Shown here piece after piece: positions 16,785-24,842 of a stretch of DNA of 64,000 nucleotides. The notes under the pieces were generated by a model. The model was given only the letters and a program-made list of their open reading frames with translations. It made no database searches and was not told the DNA's origin. Origin of the DNA: Bacillota bacterium (GTDB taxonomy: Bacteria > Bacillota > Clostridia > Lachnospirales > Lachnospiraceae); NCBI GenBank assembly GCA_029224465.1, contig JAQXUQ010000002.1, positions 62,001 through 126,000 of the forward strand, in the 5' to 3' direction. The position numbers and the translations under genes were made by a program. Each line of letters opens with the position of its first letter. The stretch's first letter is position 1.

Positions 16785-17521
16785 TGCTTTTCAGCCGCAG
16801 TCAGCACTTTGCGGCAAAGATCGGGCTTGTTTGTAATGATCGCTTCCGTGCCCATCTTCGCGCAGAGCTTCATGTACTGCTCGTCATTGACCGTCCAGAC
16901 ATGGGTCTCCAGTCCGAACGCGTGCGCCTTTTCAACATAGGCCGGATCCTGCAGATGGTAAATCGCCGGGTGCAGGTAGTTGACGAGCGCGGTGTTTTTC
17001 GCGTAAGGAAAAACATCAATCCAGTCATCGCTGTACAAGAGCCCGGTCCGGATCGAGGAATCCAGCTTTCTCATATGGACCAGCGTATAGTGATTGAAAG
17101 AGGAATAGACGACGGCATCTTCCATCCCCAGGTCTTTCGTGAGCTGCAGTGCCTTCTCCTCCATGCCTTTGTACCAGAAGATCCCGGTTTTGAGCTCGAC
17201 ATTGATGGTAAGTCCGGTCGGCTTCAGCAGGCGGTATACTTCTTCGAGCGTCGGTATCCGCGCGTTATCAAATTCCGGATGAGTGCGGTTGAACTTCATT
17301 GCCTTGAGCTCGGCAAGCGTATAGTCTTTCACGTAGCCCGGCTGCCCGGTTACGCGTTTGATTTTCTCATCGTGCGTGACAACCATCTCGCCGTCACGCG
17401 TCAGCTGAATGTCCAGCTCGACGCCGTCCGCGTGCATCTGCGCAGCCAGTTCAAATGCTTCCAGTGTGTTCTCGGGCGCGTACGCGGATGCTCCGCGGTG
17501 TGCCCATACCTTTGTATCCAT
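16781..17521 (-). CDS. ugpQ: Glycerophosphodiester phosphodiesterase, cytoplasmic
   Basis: Hydrolyses glycerophosphodiesters to glycerol 3-phosphate and an alcohol. The 246 residues start MDTKVWAHRGASAYAPENTL, with the catalytic His/Arg (HRGA) and Glu, then GVELDIQLTRDGEMVVTHDE (metal ligands and second His, about 36-55) and LETHVWTVND near the end. No signal peptide. It overlaps the MFS stop by one base (TAATG) and the plsY ATG by four. Confidence 0.95.
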   Translation of the reverse strand: MDTKVWAHRGASAYAPENTLEAFELAAQMHADGVELDIQLTRDGEMVVTHDEKIKRVTGQPGYVKDYTLAELKAMKFNRTHPEFDNARIPTLEEVYRLLKPTGLTINVELKTGIFWYKGMEEKALQLTKDLGMEDAVVYSSFNHYTLVHMRKLDSSIRTGLLYSDDWIDVFPYAKNTALVNYLHPAIYHLQDPAYVEKAHAFGLETHVWTVNDEQYMKLCAKMGTEAIITNKPDLCRKVLTAAEKQ

Positions 17522-18759
17522 TATTTACCAGCCTCCTTTGCCGATATACGAAACAGAATCAGTCCGATCAGGAAAAACAGTGCGAGTCCGCCGACACCGA
17601 AATTCTGTCTGCCGGTGGCCTGCGTGACAATGCCCATCATGGTCGTTCCGATAATAGACGCTCCCTTGCCGCAGATGTCAAAGAAACCGAAGTATTCGCC
17701 GGAGCGTTCGGGCGGTGTGATTCTTGCGAAGTAAGAACGGGACAGCGCCTGAATGCCGCCCTGAAACATCCCGACGAAGACCGCGAGCACCCAGAACTGC
17801 CAGGCGTGCGCCATGAAAAACGCGAAAACCGCAATGCAGAAATACGCCGAAATGCAGATTGTGATCAGTGTCGATGCTTTATACCTGCGCGAGAGTCTGC
17901 CGATGAGAAGCGCACTCGGAAAAGCGACAAACTGCGTGACAAGAAGAGCGAGAAGCATGGCCGAGGAATCCAGCCCCAAGGAGGAGCCGTAGGCCGTTGA
18001 CATGTCAATGATCGTATAGACACCGTCGATATAGAAGAAAAAGGCAAGAAGGAACGTCCAGACTTTTTTGTCTCCCGCGATTCCCTTCAGCGAGCGCAGA
18101 AGCTGGCCGCCGATATTGGCACTCCGCTCTTCTCCGTCCTTTAAATAATTCTTCTGTTCATAGGCTTTTAGAATCGGCGCGGATACGAAGAGCCACCAGA
18201 TCGCGGTGATGAACAGTGAGATGCTCATCGCGTTCATGGAGGACAGGCCGATTTTACCGCTCATAAGGACGAGCACAAGGCACGCGATAAACGGAACACA
18301 GCTGCCGATGTAGCCGAACGCATAGCCGGCGCTGGAGACATCATCCATGCGTTCGTCGGTCGTGACATCGGCCAGCGTCGAATCATAGATGACAAGGCTC
18401 AGAGAGTAAATCGTCTTTGCGACGCAGAAAACAACGAGGAAAATCAGCCACTGCCGCACAAAGCCCAGCGCCATACAGAACGCGGCGCCGAGCACAATCG
18501 AGGCCGCGAAATACCTCTTCTTCCTGCGGCCTCTGTCTCCGGCCGCGCCGATCACGGGACCGAGGATTGCGGTCAGGAGCGTCGCGATTGAAAGTGTGTA
18601 TCCCCAGTAAGCCAGATAATCCGTCGAGGAAACACCGGCTGCGTCGCCAAGCGCGTGGAAGTAAATCGGAATAATCGTGGATACCATCATCGTAAACGCG
18701 GAGTTCGCGACGTCGTAGAGGATCCATTTTTTCTCAAGGGAAGTCAGTGACTGTTTCAT
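17521..18759 (-). CDS. MFS transporter, UMF1/Atg22-like family
   Basis: Twelve-segment major facilitator of 412 residues. The N-terminus EKKWILYDVANSAFTMMVST and the loop GDRGRRKKRYF match the UMF1/Atg22-like group; the C-terminal half contains SRSYFARITPPERSGEYFGF. Substrate unknown; co-transcription with a glycerophosphodiesterase suggests a glycerophosphodiester or lipid breakdown product, which is inference. First gene of the four-gene run. Confidence 0.88.
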   Translation of the reverse strand: MKQSLTSLEKKWILYDVANSAFTMMVSTIIPIYFHALGDAAGVSSTDYLAYWGYTLSIATLLTAILGPVIGAAGDRGRRKKRYFAASIVLGAAFCMALGFVRQWLIFLVVFCVAKTIYSLSLVIYDSTLADVTTDERMDDVSSAGYAFGYIGSCVPFIACLVLVLMSGKIGLSSMNAMSISLFITAIWWLFVSAPILKAYEQKNYLKDGEERSANIGGQLLRSLKGIAGDKKVWTFLLAFFFYIDGVYTIIDMSTAYGSSLGLDSSAMLLALLVTQFVAFPSALLIGRLSRRYKASTLITICISAYFCIAVFAFFMAHAWQFWVLAVFVGMFQGGIQALSRSYFARITPPERSGEYFGFFDICGKGASIIGTTMMGIVTQATGRQNFGVGGLALFFLIGLILFRISAKEAGK

Positions 18760-18780
18760 AGGAAATTACCCCTCATATAG

Positions 18781-18872
18781 TTTTTTACGGGAGCATGGGG
18801 TTCCCCGACTCGCTTTCACGTAAGCGCCGGGGTCTCCAATTCGCTTTTACGGTAAGCGCCGGGGTTCCCAAT
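18781..18872. repeat. About three tandem copies of a 31-32 base unit
   Basis: Units at 18810-18840 and 18841-18872 are nearly identical (core AAGCGCCGGGGT preceded by CGCTTT-ACG), and 18781-18809 is a degenerate copy (TTTTTTACGG...GGGGTTCCC). Each full unit contains a small CGCTT/AAGCG stem. It lies in the gap between trxB and the MFS gene. Confidence 0.75.
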
Positions 18873-18919
18873 GCCGGTACGGATTCTGCGCACGCATTCC
18901 CGCATCAAGCTTCTTTCGC

Positions 18920-19834
18920 TTAATCGCACAGTTCACACGCCGCAAGCGCCGCAACCGCGCCGTCCGCGCCGGCTGTCGCGAGCTGTCTTACCTTCTTGGT
19001 ACGGCAGTCTCCGGCTGCGAAGATGCCTTCCGCGCTTGTCTTTGTATCTTCCCCTGCCACGATATAGCCGGCAGAGTCCAGTTCCACGATATCCGCGAAT
19101 GCCTGATTGGCGGGAATCTGGCCGATTGCAACGAATAGTCCGGATACCGGAATTGTTCTCTTCTCTCCTGTCAGCTTGTCCGTTGTCTCAATTGAAGCAA
19201 GCTTTCCGTCTTTGCCTTCCGAAAGCGCCGTAATCGTGCTGTTCAGAACAAGCTCGATATTCTCCTTGCCTTCGATCTTCCGGATCTCGGCTTCGGCCGC
19301 ACGGAACTGCTCTCTTCTATGAATGAGATAGACTTTATTGCAGAAGCGGGAAAGGAATTCCGCATCCTCCAGCGCCGTGTTGCCGCCGCCGTTGACCGCG
19401 ACATCTTTCTTTCTGTAAAACGCGCCGTCGCAGGTCGCGCAGTACGAAACGCCCTTGCCGACCAGTTCCTTCTCATTCGGAAGTCCGAGCGTTCTTCTCG
19501 TAACACCGGTCGCGATGATCACCGCGCGGCAGCGATATGTCTTTCCGGCTGTCCGGACCAGCTTTTCATCTCCGTCCGCCGTAATTCCAAGAACTTCTTC
19601 AAACAGGACCTTCGCTCCAAGCTCCTGTGCCTGCTCGTAAAGCCCGGTCGCGAAATCAAAGCCGGAAATATGTTTGATTCCCGGATAATTCTCGACATCG
19701 AGCGTATTGATGATCTGACCGCCGTAAGCGTTTCCTTCAAGTACAAGCGCTGTTTTGCCGGCTCTCTGTACATAGATGGCCGCGGAGAGTCCCGCGGTTC
19801 CGGCGCCTACGATAACAACATCATAATCTCTCAT
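18920..19834 (-). CDS. trxB: Thioredoxin reductase
   Basis: FAD enzyme that reduces thioredoxin with NADPH. The 304 residues show the FAD dinucleotide motif VGAGTAGLSAAIY (10-22), the redox CATCDGAFY (about 133-141), the second nucleotide-binding motif NGGGNTALEDAEFL and the C-terminal FAAGDCRTKKVRQ. GAAGGGAGATTTGTC precedes the ATG. Length is typical. Own promoter at 19907-19935; no thioredoxin gene is next to it. Confidence 0.95.
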   Translation of the reverse strand: MRDYDVVIVGAGTAGLSAAIYVQRAGKTALVLEGNAYGGQIINTLDVENYPGIKHISGFDFATGLYEQAQELGAKVLFEEVLGITADGDEKLVRTAGKTYRCRAVIIATGVTRRTLGLPNEKELVGKGVSYCATCDGAFYRKKDVAVNGGGNTALEDAEFLSRFCNKVYLIHRREQFRAAEAEIRKIEGKENIELVLNSTITALSEGKDGKLASIETTDKLTGEKRTIPVSGLFVAIGQIPANQAFADIVELDSAGYIVAGEDTKTSAEGIFAAGDCRTKKVRQLATAGADGAVAALAACELCD

Positions 19835-19904
19835 GACAAATCTCCCTTCAAAATTGAATGTATTCCGGTTGATACAGATTCCTGTATTTCATTTTTAAAT
19901 AATT

Positions 19905-19935
19905 AAATTGTATACAATTTATTTAGGTCTGTCAA
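19905..19935 (-). promoter_or_regulatory. trxB promoter with a palindromic operator over the -10
   Basis: TTGACA (19935-19930), a 17-base spacer and TACAAT (19912-19907) on the minus strand. The -10 lies inside the perfect 16-base palindrome AAATTGTATACAATTT (19905-19920). The TTGTATACAA core resembles operators of GntR regulators of the FadR type; the actual regulator is unknown. Confidence 0.75.
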
Positions 19936-20070
19936 ATAGGGGTTGTAACGCTTTCAAAGGCGGTAGAGAAAGTGGGTTCAGGCCGCACCGCGGATACGAC
20001 TGCCGGGCGGTGACGAGCAATTACCGGGCCGCCCGGCTGAATACGGTTTCCGGGCGACGGCGCTCCGCTT

Positions 20071-20224
20071 TTCTTGCAAATCCGAAACTTTCTTTGTTCT
20101 GCAAGAAAGCTTTCTTTGCAATTCTGATTTTCTGCGTTTTTGCAAGAAAATTTCCGGATTCCTCTGCGTTCGCTTCTTGCAAATTTCCGATTTCAATGAT
20201 TTTGCAAGAAGGGCTTCTTGCAAG
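20071..20224. repeat. Cluster of seven TTGCAAGAA/TTCTTGCAA words
   Basis: Within 154 bases the word TTGCAAGAA or its complement appears about seven times, in both orientations, some slightly changed (20071, 20099, 20111, 20137, 20173, 20200, 20211). The last two form a stem TTGCAAGAAG/CTTCTTGCAA with a tiny loop. It lies directly after the ABC importer operon. No T-tract suited to termination follows. Confidence 0.7.
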
Positions 20225-20261
20225 CCCCGCAGCGAGTGAAAAATCAGCCCGCCGCCCCGCG

Positions 20262-21050
20262 TCACCCCAGCGCCATTCTGTCACTGACTTCCGCGCCGGC
20301 TTCCTCAAATCTCGCAAGAAGGTCCGAAACATGGAGTTTCTTCTTGTCCTCGCCGCCGACATCATAAATAATATGCCCGTTACTCATCATAATCAGGCGG
20401 TTACCGTGCGCAATCGCGTCCCGCATGTTGTGTGTGACCATGAGCGTTGTCAGATGATTGTCATTGACAATGCGGTCGGTGGCTGCAAGAACCTTGGCCG
20501 CGGTCTTCGGATCGAGCGCCGCGGTGTGCTCGTCCAGAAGGAGCACCTTCGGTTTCTTCATGGTCGCCATCAGAAGCGTCAGCGCCTGCCGCTGGCCGCC
20601 CGAAAGAAGCCCGACCTTGGCTGTCAGCCGGTCTTCGAGTCCCAGATCCAGGCTCTTCAAGAGTTCCATGTACTGCTGCCGTTCTTTATTGGACACGCCC
20701 CAGCGGAGCGTCCTCCTCTGTCCGCGTCTCGCGGCAAGCGCCATGTTTTCATCAATCTGCATATCGCCGGCCGTACCGGTCATCGGATCCTGAAAAACAC
20801 GTCCCAGAAACGGTGCTCTTTTATACTCCGAAAGCCCGGAGACATCGGTTCCGTCAATGATGATCTGCCCGCTGTCCACCGGCCATACGCCGGCGATCGC
20901 ATTCATGATCGTCGATTTTCCGGCGCCGTTACCGCCGATGACCGTCACGAAATCACCGTCCTGCAGTGTCAGACTGACATTTTCCAGCGCTTTCTTCTCG
21001 TTGATGGTTCCGGGGTTGAATGTTTTGGAGATATTTCTGACTTCTAACAT
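20262..21050 (-). CDS. ABC importer ATP-binding protein (ABC.X4/TrpXYZ type)
   Basis: ATPase of an uptake system of the 'putative tryptophan/tyrosine' ABC.X4 family. The ATG is taken at 21050: it shares one base with the permease stop (TGATG) and follows GGAGGAG; an in-frame GTG lies one codon earlier. The 262 residues show Walker A GGNGAGKST (about 39), Q-loop VFQDP, signature LLSGGQRQALT and Walker B VLLLDEHTAALDP, the DEHTAALDPK form being typical of this family, and switch MVTHNMRD. Confidence 0.92.
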   Translation of the reverse strand: MLEVRNISKTFNPGTINEKKALENVSLTLQDGDFVTVIGGNGAGKSTIMNAIAGVWPVDSGQIIIDGTDVSGLSEYKRAPFLGRVFQDPMTGTAGDMQIDENMALAARRGQRRTLRWGVSNKERQQYMELLKSLDLGLEDRLTAKVGLLSGGQRQALTLLMATMKKPKVLLLDEHTAALDPKTAAKVLAATDRIVNDNHLTTLMVTHNMRDAIAHGNRLIMMSNGHIIYDVGGEDKKKLHVSDLLARFEEAGAEVSDRMALG

Positions 21051-22018
21051 CACTTCTCCTCCTTCTTCGAAGCAAGCTTCGCGTTGCGTCTTGCCAGTCC
21101 GCGGAAAGAGCTGGTCCTGATCTGCTTGAGGTACGGTACCGCGAGGAAAATCGCGACTACGATCGCCGTAAGCAGCTTCATATCATCAGCCGGGAACTTC
21201 AGCCAGAGGACAAAGACATATACGAAATAATACACGATCGCGCCGATGACCGTAAACGCAAGGCGCAAAACAAACCCCAGCCGCTTCCCCAGAATCGCCT
21301 CGGCAAGCACTTCGCCGATAATGACCGCGGCAAGGCCGATGACAATCGAGCCCTGTCCCATTTTGACATCCGCGAAGCCCTGATACTCTGTCAGGATTCC
21401 GCCGGAAAGCGCGATCAGCCCGTTGCTGACCGAAAGTGCAATGACCTTCATCAGATTTGTATTGATGCCCTGCGCGCGGGACATATTCTGGTTGATGCCG
21501 GTCGCGCGGATCGCGCTGCCGATCTCCGTGCCGAGGAACCAGTAAATAACGCCTACGATGACAACGTCAACGATCAGTGTGAGCGCGATCGTCTGTCCGA
21601 GATACCGGATATTCGAAGTGAAATGAACCGTCACCTGTCCTGCAGGTACTGCCTGATTGGCCTTTCCCATGATATTCAGGTTAATCGAGTACAGGGAAAT
21701 CTGCGTCAGAATTCCGGCAAGAATATCCGGAATGCCGAGGACCGTGTGCAGAATTCCCGTGACAAGTCCCGCGAGAAGTCCGCATAAAAACGAGATCAGA
21801 AGCACCGCTTCGGGGCTCCAGCCGGCAAGGATCAGCATGACCGCGGTGGCGCCGCCGAGTGCAAAAGATCCGTCGCAGGTCATATCCGCGAAATTCAGGA
21901 TACGGAATGTCAGATATACGCCAAGTGCCATGATGCCCCAGATCAGACCTTGCGCCAGACCGCCGGGCGCGGCGTTCCAGAGCGCCTGCGGGTTCAGGGA
22001 TGCAAAATACGCTGCCAT
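21050..22018 (-). CDS. ABC importer permease (ABC.X4/TrpXYZ type)
   Basis: Membrane subunit of the importer, 322 residues with about eight to nine hydrophobic segments, in the fold shared with branched-chain amino acid permeases (LIWGIMALGVYLTFRILNFA, MTCDGSFALGGA). GAGGAGAATTTC precedes the ATG. It follows the binding-protein gene after a hairpin terminator, and overlaps the ATPase gene. Confidence 0.92.
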   Translation of the reverse strand: MAAYFASLNPQALWNAAPGGLAQGLIWGIMALGVYLTFRILNFADMTCDGSFALGGATAVMLILAGWSPEAVLLISFLCGLLAGLVTGILHTVLGIPDILAGILTQISLYSINLNIMGKANQAVPAGQVTVHFTSNIRYLGQTIALTLIVDVVIVGVIYWFLGTEIGSAIRATGINQNMSRAQGINTNLMKVIALSVSNGLIALSGGILTEYQGFADVKMGQGSIVIGLAAVIIGEVLAEAILGKRLGFVLRLAFTVIGAIVYYFVYVFVLWLKFPADDMKLLTAIVVAIFLAVPYLKQIRTSSFRGLARRNAKLASKKEEK

Positions 22019-22061
22019 GAAATTCTCCTCACTGTTCGAAATGCTGCTTCGCTGCTGATAA

Positions 22062-22092
22062 GAAAAACAGCGCAGGCACCAGACCTGCGCTG
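22062..22092 (-). terminator. Terminator between binding protein and permease genes
   Basis: CAGCGCAGG (22068-22076) pairs perfectly with CCTGCGCTG (22084-22092), and on the minus strand TTTTTCTT follows. Partial read-through would give more binding protein than permease, as is usual for ABC importers. Confidence 0.82.
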
Positions 22093-22207
22093 CCGTTACT
22101 ATTATATGCTACTTCCTGCCGTTCAAACCATAAAAACTTTACCGCTTACTGAAAGGAATCTTCTGTTTTCCCCCGGAAAGCGTACCGCGGAAATCATTCT
22201 TTCCGGA

Positions 22208-23260
22208 TTACTTCTCAATCGCGACATAGTCGGAAGGAATCGTGAAGCCGATCGCGTCCGCGTAGTCCTTGTTGTACTTCTTGGTTGTTGTCTTCGCGTA
22301 TCCGATGGGGAGCGTCGAAACATCCGCGCCGTTTGCAAGAATCTCGACTGCCTGCTCGCCTGCCGCCTCTCCGATATCGTAGTAGTCAATCGAAAGCGTG
22401 GCAAGACCGCCGTTGGAGCACATATTCTCCTCGCCGCAGATGATCGGCAGCTTTGCGGGCTCCGTGATGTTCTTGATGATCGTCATGTTCGATGCCGCTG
22501 TGTTGTCAGTCGGGATATACATGACATCGCAGTCGGATACCGCAGACTGTACAACGGACTGCAGGTCATTGGAATCCGCGAACGTGTATTCCTGATATGC
22601 GATCTTGTCCGCGTCCAGATAGCCTTCGATCTTGTCCGCCTGGAACTTGGAGTTTGCTTCCGCCGAGCAGTACAGGATCGCGACCTTCTTCGCGTCCGGA
22701 ACCAGTTCCCTGATCATCGCCTCCTGCTGGTCAAGCGGCGCGAGGTCGGATGTGCCGGATACATTCATACCGGTTGTGCCGGAGAAATCTTTCAGATTCA
22801 GAGCAGTTCCGTAGTCCGTAATCGAGGTCCCCAGAATCGGGATATCGGTTGTCGCGGCAACCGCTGCCTGCAGTGCCGGTGTCGCATTCGCGAGAATCAG
22901 ATCATACTGGTTCGAAACAAAGCCGTTGACAATCGTCGCGCATGTCGCGGAATCGCCCTGCGCGTTCTGGTAGTCGATTGTTACATTGTCGCCGAACTTG
23001 TCCTTGAGCGCATCCTCAAAGCCCTTTGTGGCTGCGTCGAGCGCGTCGTGCTGGACGAGCTGGCAGATGCCGACCTTGTATGTTTTGCCGGAATTATCTG
23101 CTGCCTGTGTCGCCGCGGACGAAGATGCTTCCGTCGCAGCCGCAGCCGCTTCCGTCGCCGCTTTTGTCGCTGCTGTATCCGCCGTCTTGCCGGAACTGCC
23201 GCATGCCGTCATGGCGAGCATTGCGCCGGCCAGTGCGAGTGCCATCATTTTCTTTTTCAT
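22208..23260 (-). CDS. trpX: ABC importer substrate-binding lipoprotein (ABC.X4/TrpX type)
   Basis: Extracytoplasmic receptor of the importer. The ATG at 23260 (MKKKMMALALAGAMLAMTAC) follows GGGAGGAAGCTACTT; the longer frame to 23314 has no site. The 350 residues have a lipoprotein signal ending at LAMTAC (Cys20), an Ala/Thr-rich linker, then the periplasmic-binding fold (YKVGICQLVQHDALDAATKG, SVSDCDVMYIPTDNTAASN). The TrpX family binds tryptophan or tyrosine in characterised cases; the ligand here is not proven. Divergent from the dehydratase genes. Confidence 0.9.
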   Translation of the reverse strand: MKKKMMALALAGAMLAMTACGSSGKTADTAATKAATEAAAAATEASSSAATQAADNSGKTYKVGICQLVQHDALDAATKGFEDALKDKFGDNVTIDYQNAQGDSATCATIVNGFVSNQYDLILANATPALQAAVAATTDIPILGTSITDYGTALNLKDFSGTTGMNVSGTSDLAPLDQQEAMIRELVPDAKKVAILYCSAEANSKFQADKIEGYLDADKIAYQEYTFADSNDLQSVVQSAVSDCDVMYIPTDNTAASNMTIIKNITEPAKLPIICGEENMCSNGGLATLSIDYYDIGEAAGEQAVEILANGADVSTLPIGYAKTTTKKYNKDYADAIGFTIPSDYVAIEK

Positions 23261-23331
23261 AAGTAGCTTCCTCCCTGCATCGGAAAACAGAAAAATCCGC
23301 CCCAAAACCGTCAAATCCGGGAATCTGTTGT

Positions 23332-23360
23332 TTGACTTCTCTGTCTTCTGTTAATACATT
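23332..23360 (+). promoter_or_regulatory. Promoter of the 2-hydroxyacyl-CoA dehydratase genes
   Basis: TTGACT (23332-23337), 17 bases, TACATT (23355-23360). It predicts a start near 23367 and a leader of about 125 bases, which rules out the longest frame beginning at 23332 and supports the ATG at 23491. Confidence 0.6.
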
Positions 23361-23490
23361 GTTCTATGACCGCCGGAATGCGCCGCCGGAAGAACTGATT
23401 TATTACATTAAAGCGCAAACGCGTTGGCGTGTCAAATCTTTTCTGTATCAAAATTATCCGGATATTCACCCGGGCAGGAGGCTCCATTCC

Positions 23491-24747
23491 ATGAGCGTAA
23501 CCGAAACCTTCGGCAAAACAGTTATAAAAGTTAACAAAAACTACCCCGCGCTCTCCCGCGGCATTCTGCGGGCAGGCTGGGAGGCGGAGGATCTTGTGTT
23601 CCGCTTTCATCCGCACAAAGAGTCATTCCCTGCGGATCAGTATCTCGCGCGGCTGATGATGGATACAATGCTGGCGCCGCTTCGGGCTCCCGGACAGTCC
23701 GTGATCTGCAGCATCTTCACGCCGTGCGAGCTTGTGCAGGAAGCACGGCTCCACCCTTACAACGTGGAGGCCTTCTCCAGCTACATTTCGGCCTCATTCG
23801 CCGAGAGTGCCTGCGTGCAGAAGGCCGAGGAAACCGGCATTTCCGATACGCTCTGCAGCTACCATAAAACATTTCTGGGCGCTGCGGAAAACGGACTGAT
23901 GCCAAGGCCCCGCTGCATTGTATATACAAATGTAACCTGCGACGCGAATCTTCTGACCTTTTCCCGGCTCGCGCACCTTTTTGATGTGCCGGATTTCTTT
24001 GTGCAGGTGCCTTCCGATCCTTCGGAGGACGCTGTCGCCTACGTGCGGGACGAGCTTCTTTCGCTGAAAAGCTTTCTGCAGGAAGTGACCGGCCGCAGCA
24101 TCGACGACGCTGCGTTAAAATCCCGCGTCGAACGCTCGAAGAGAACGCTCTCTTCTTTTGAGGCCTATCAGAGCGCGCGGGCGGACCGCTATGTTCCGTC
24201 CGACCTTGTCACGCCGCTTTACAGCGCGATGACCGCGAACATTCTGCTTGGCACACAGGAAGAAGAAACCTACGTGAACCGGTGTCTTCAGGATCTGCAG
24301 AAGGCAGGTCCGAAGAAAGGAAAACATATCTACTGGATGCACACGCTCCCGTTCTGGTCATCCGCGGTCAAGAAGTATTTTCTGTTCAACGAGGACGCGC
24401 AGATTGTCGGGGACGAGCTGTCGCAGGTATGTTCGTCGGATTTTGACACGGATGATCCCTACCGCGGCATGGCGCAGCGCCTTGTGTATAACGCGCTGAA
24501 CGGTCCCGCGGACCGCCGGATCGAGGCCGGAATAAAACACGCGAAACAGTGCGGCGCCGACGGCGTGATCTGGTTCAACCACTGGGGATGCAAGCACACG
24601 CTCGGCATGGCGCAGCTCGCCAGAGCCGGATTTGAAGACGCGGGACTTCCGACGCTTCTGTTAGACGGCGACGGGTGCGACCGCGCGCACGGCGGCGAAG
24701 GCCAGACGCTGACGCGGATCGGCGCGTTTCTTGAGAATCTGGTCTGA
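23491..24747 (+). CDS. 2-hydroxyacyl-CoA dehydratase D-component family protein (HgdB-like)
   Basis: Family members are iron-sulfur enzymes that remove water from 2-hydroxyacyl-CoA through a ketyl radical, or are double-cubane-cluster reductases. The ATG at 23491 (MSVTETFGKTVIKVNKNYPA) follows AGGAGG; the promoter lies inside the longer frame. In 418 residues the family pattern is clear: ICSIFTPCELVQEARLHPYN (Cys73, Cys79), AEETGISDTLCSYHKTFLGA (Cys122), TNVTCDANLLTF (Cys150) and FNHWGCKHTLGMAQLA (Cys about 367); Cys79, 122 and 367 are plausible cluster ligands. Its 3' end is copied twice downstream. Dehydratase or reductase cannot be decided from sequence. Confidence 0.88.
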   Translation: MSVTETFGKTVIKVNKNYPALSRGILRAGWEAEDLVFRFHPHKESFPADQYLARLMMDTMLAPLRAPGQSVICSIFTPCELVQEARLHPYNVEAFSSYISASFAESACVQKAEETGISDTLCSYHKTFLGAAENGLMPRPRCIVYTNVTCDANLLTFSRLAHLFDVPDFFVQVPSDPSEDAVAYVRDELLSLKSFLQEVTGRSIDDAALKSRVERSKRTLSSFEAYQSARADRYVPSDLVTPLYSAMTANILLGTQEEETYVNRCLQDLQKAGPKKGKHIYWMHTLPFWSSAVKKYFLFNEDAQIVGDELSQVCSSDFDTDDPYRGMAQRLVYNALNGPADRRIEAGIKHAKQCGADGVIWFNHWGCKHTLGMAQLARAGFEDAGLPTLLLDGDGCDRAHGGEGQTLTRIGAFLENLV

Positions 24748-24816
24748 CGCGGCCGCGCGTTCCCTGAGAATCCGGTCCGGGCGGATCGGCGCGTTTCCTG
24801 AGAATCCGATCCGGCC
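24722..24816. repeat. Three tandem copies of the 3' end of the dehydratase gene
   Basis: The 27-base word starting GCGCGTTTCTTGAGAATCTG at 24722-24748 (last codons and stop) recurs at 24755-24781 and 24790-24816 with few changes. The two downstream copies fill most of the gap before the next gene. Confidence 0.85.
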
Positions 24817-24842
24817 CGGAACGAACTCCGAAAGGATATTTT

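Larger units (their letters stand above)
19835..20261. other. 427-base gene-free stretch between trxB and the ABC importer
   Basis: It contains the trxB promoter with its palindrome (19905-19935), a GC-rich part (19975-20070) and the TTGCAAGAA repeat cluster (20071-20224). Frames found here on both strands have no ribosome site and no recognisable protein; I see no gene. Confidence 0.65.

Noticed and set aside
20071-20224. Possible CRISPR-like array
   Set aside because: The words are only 9 bases, in both orientations, with irregular spacing; no repeat-spacer pattern and no cas genes nearby.
20021-20365. Short minus-strand frames in the gap before trxB
   Set aside because: They cover the TTGCAAGAA repeat cluster and the end of the ABC gene, are repetitive, and have no ribosome site.
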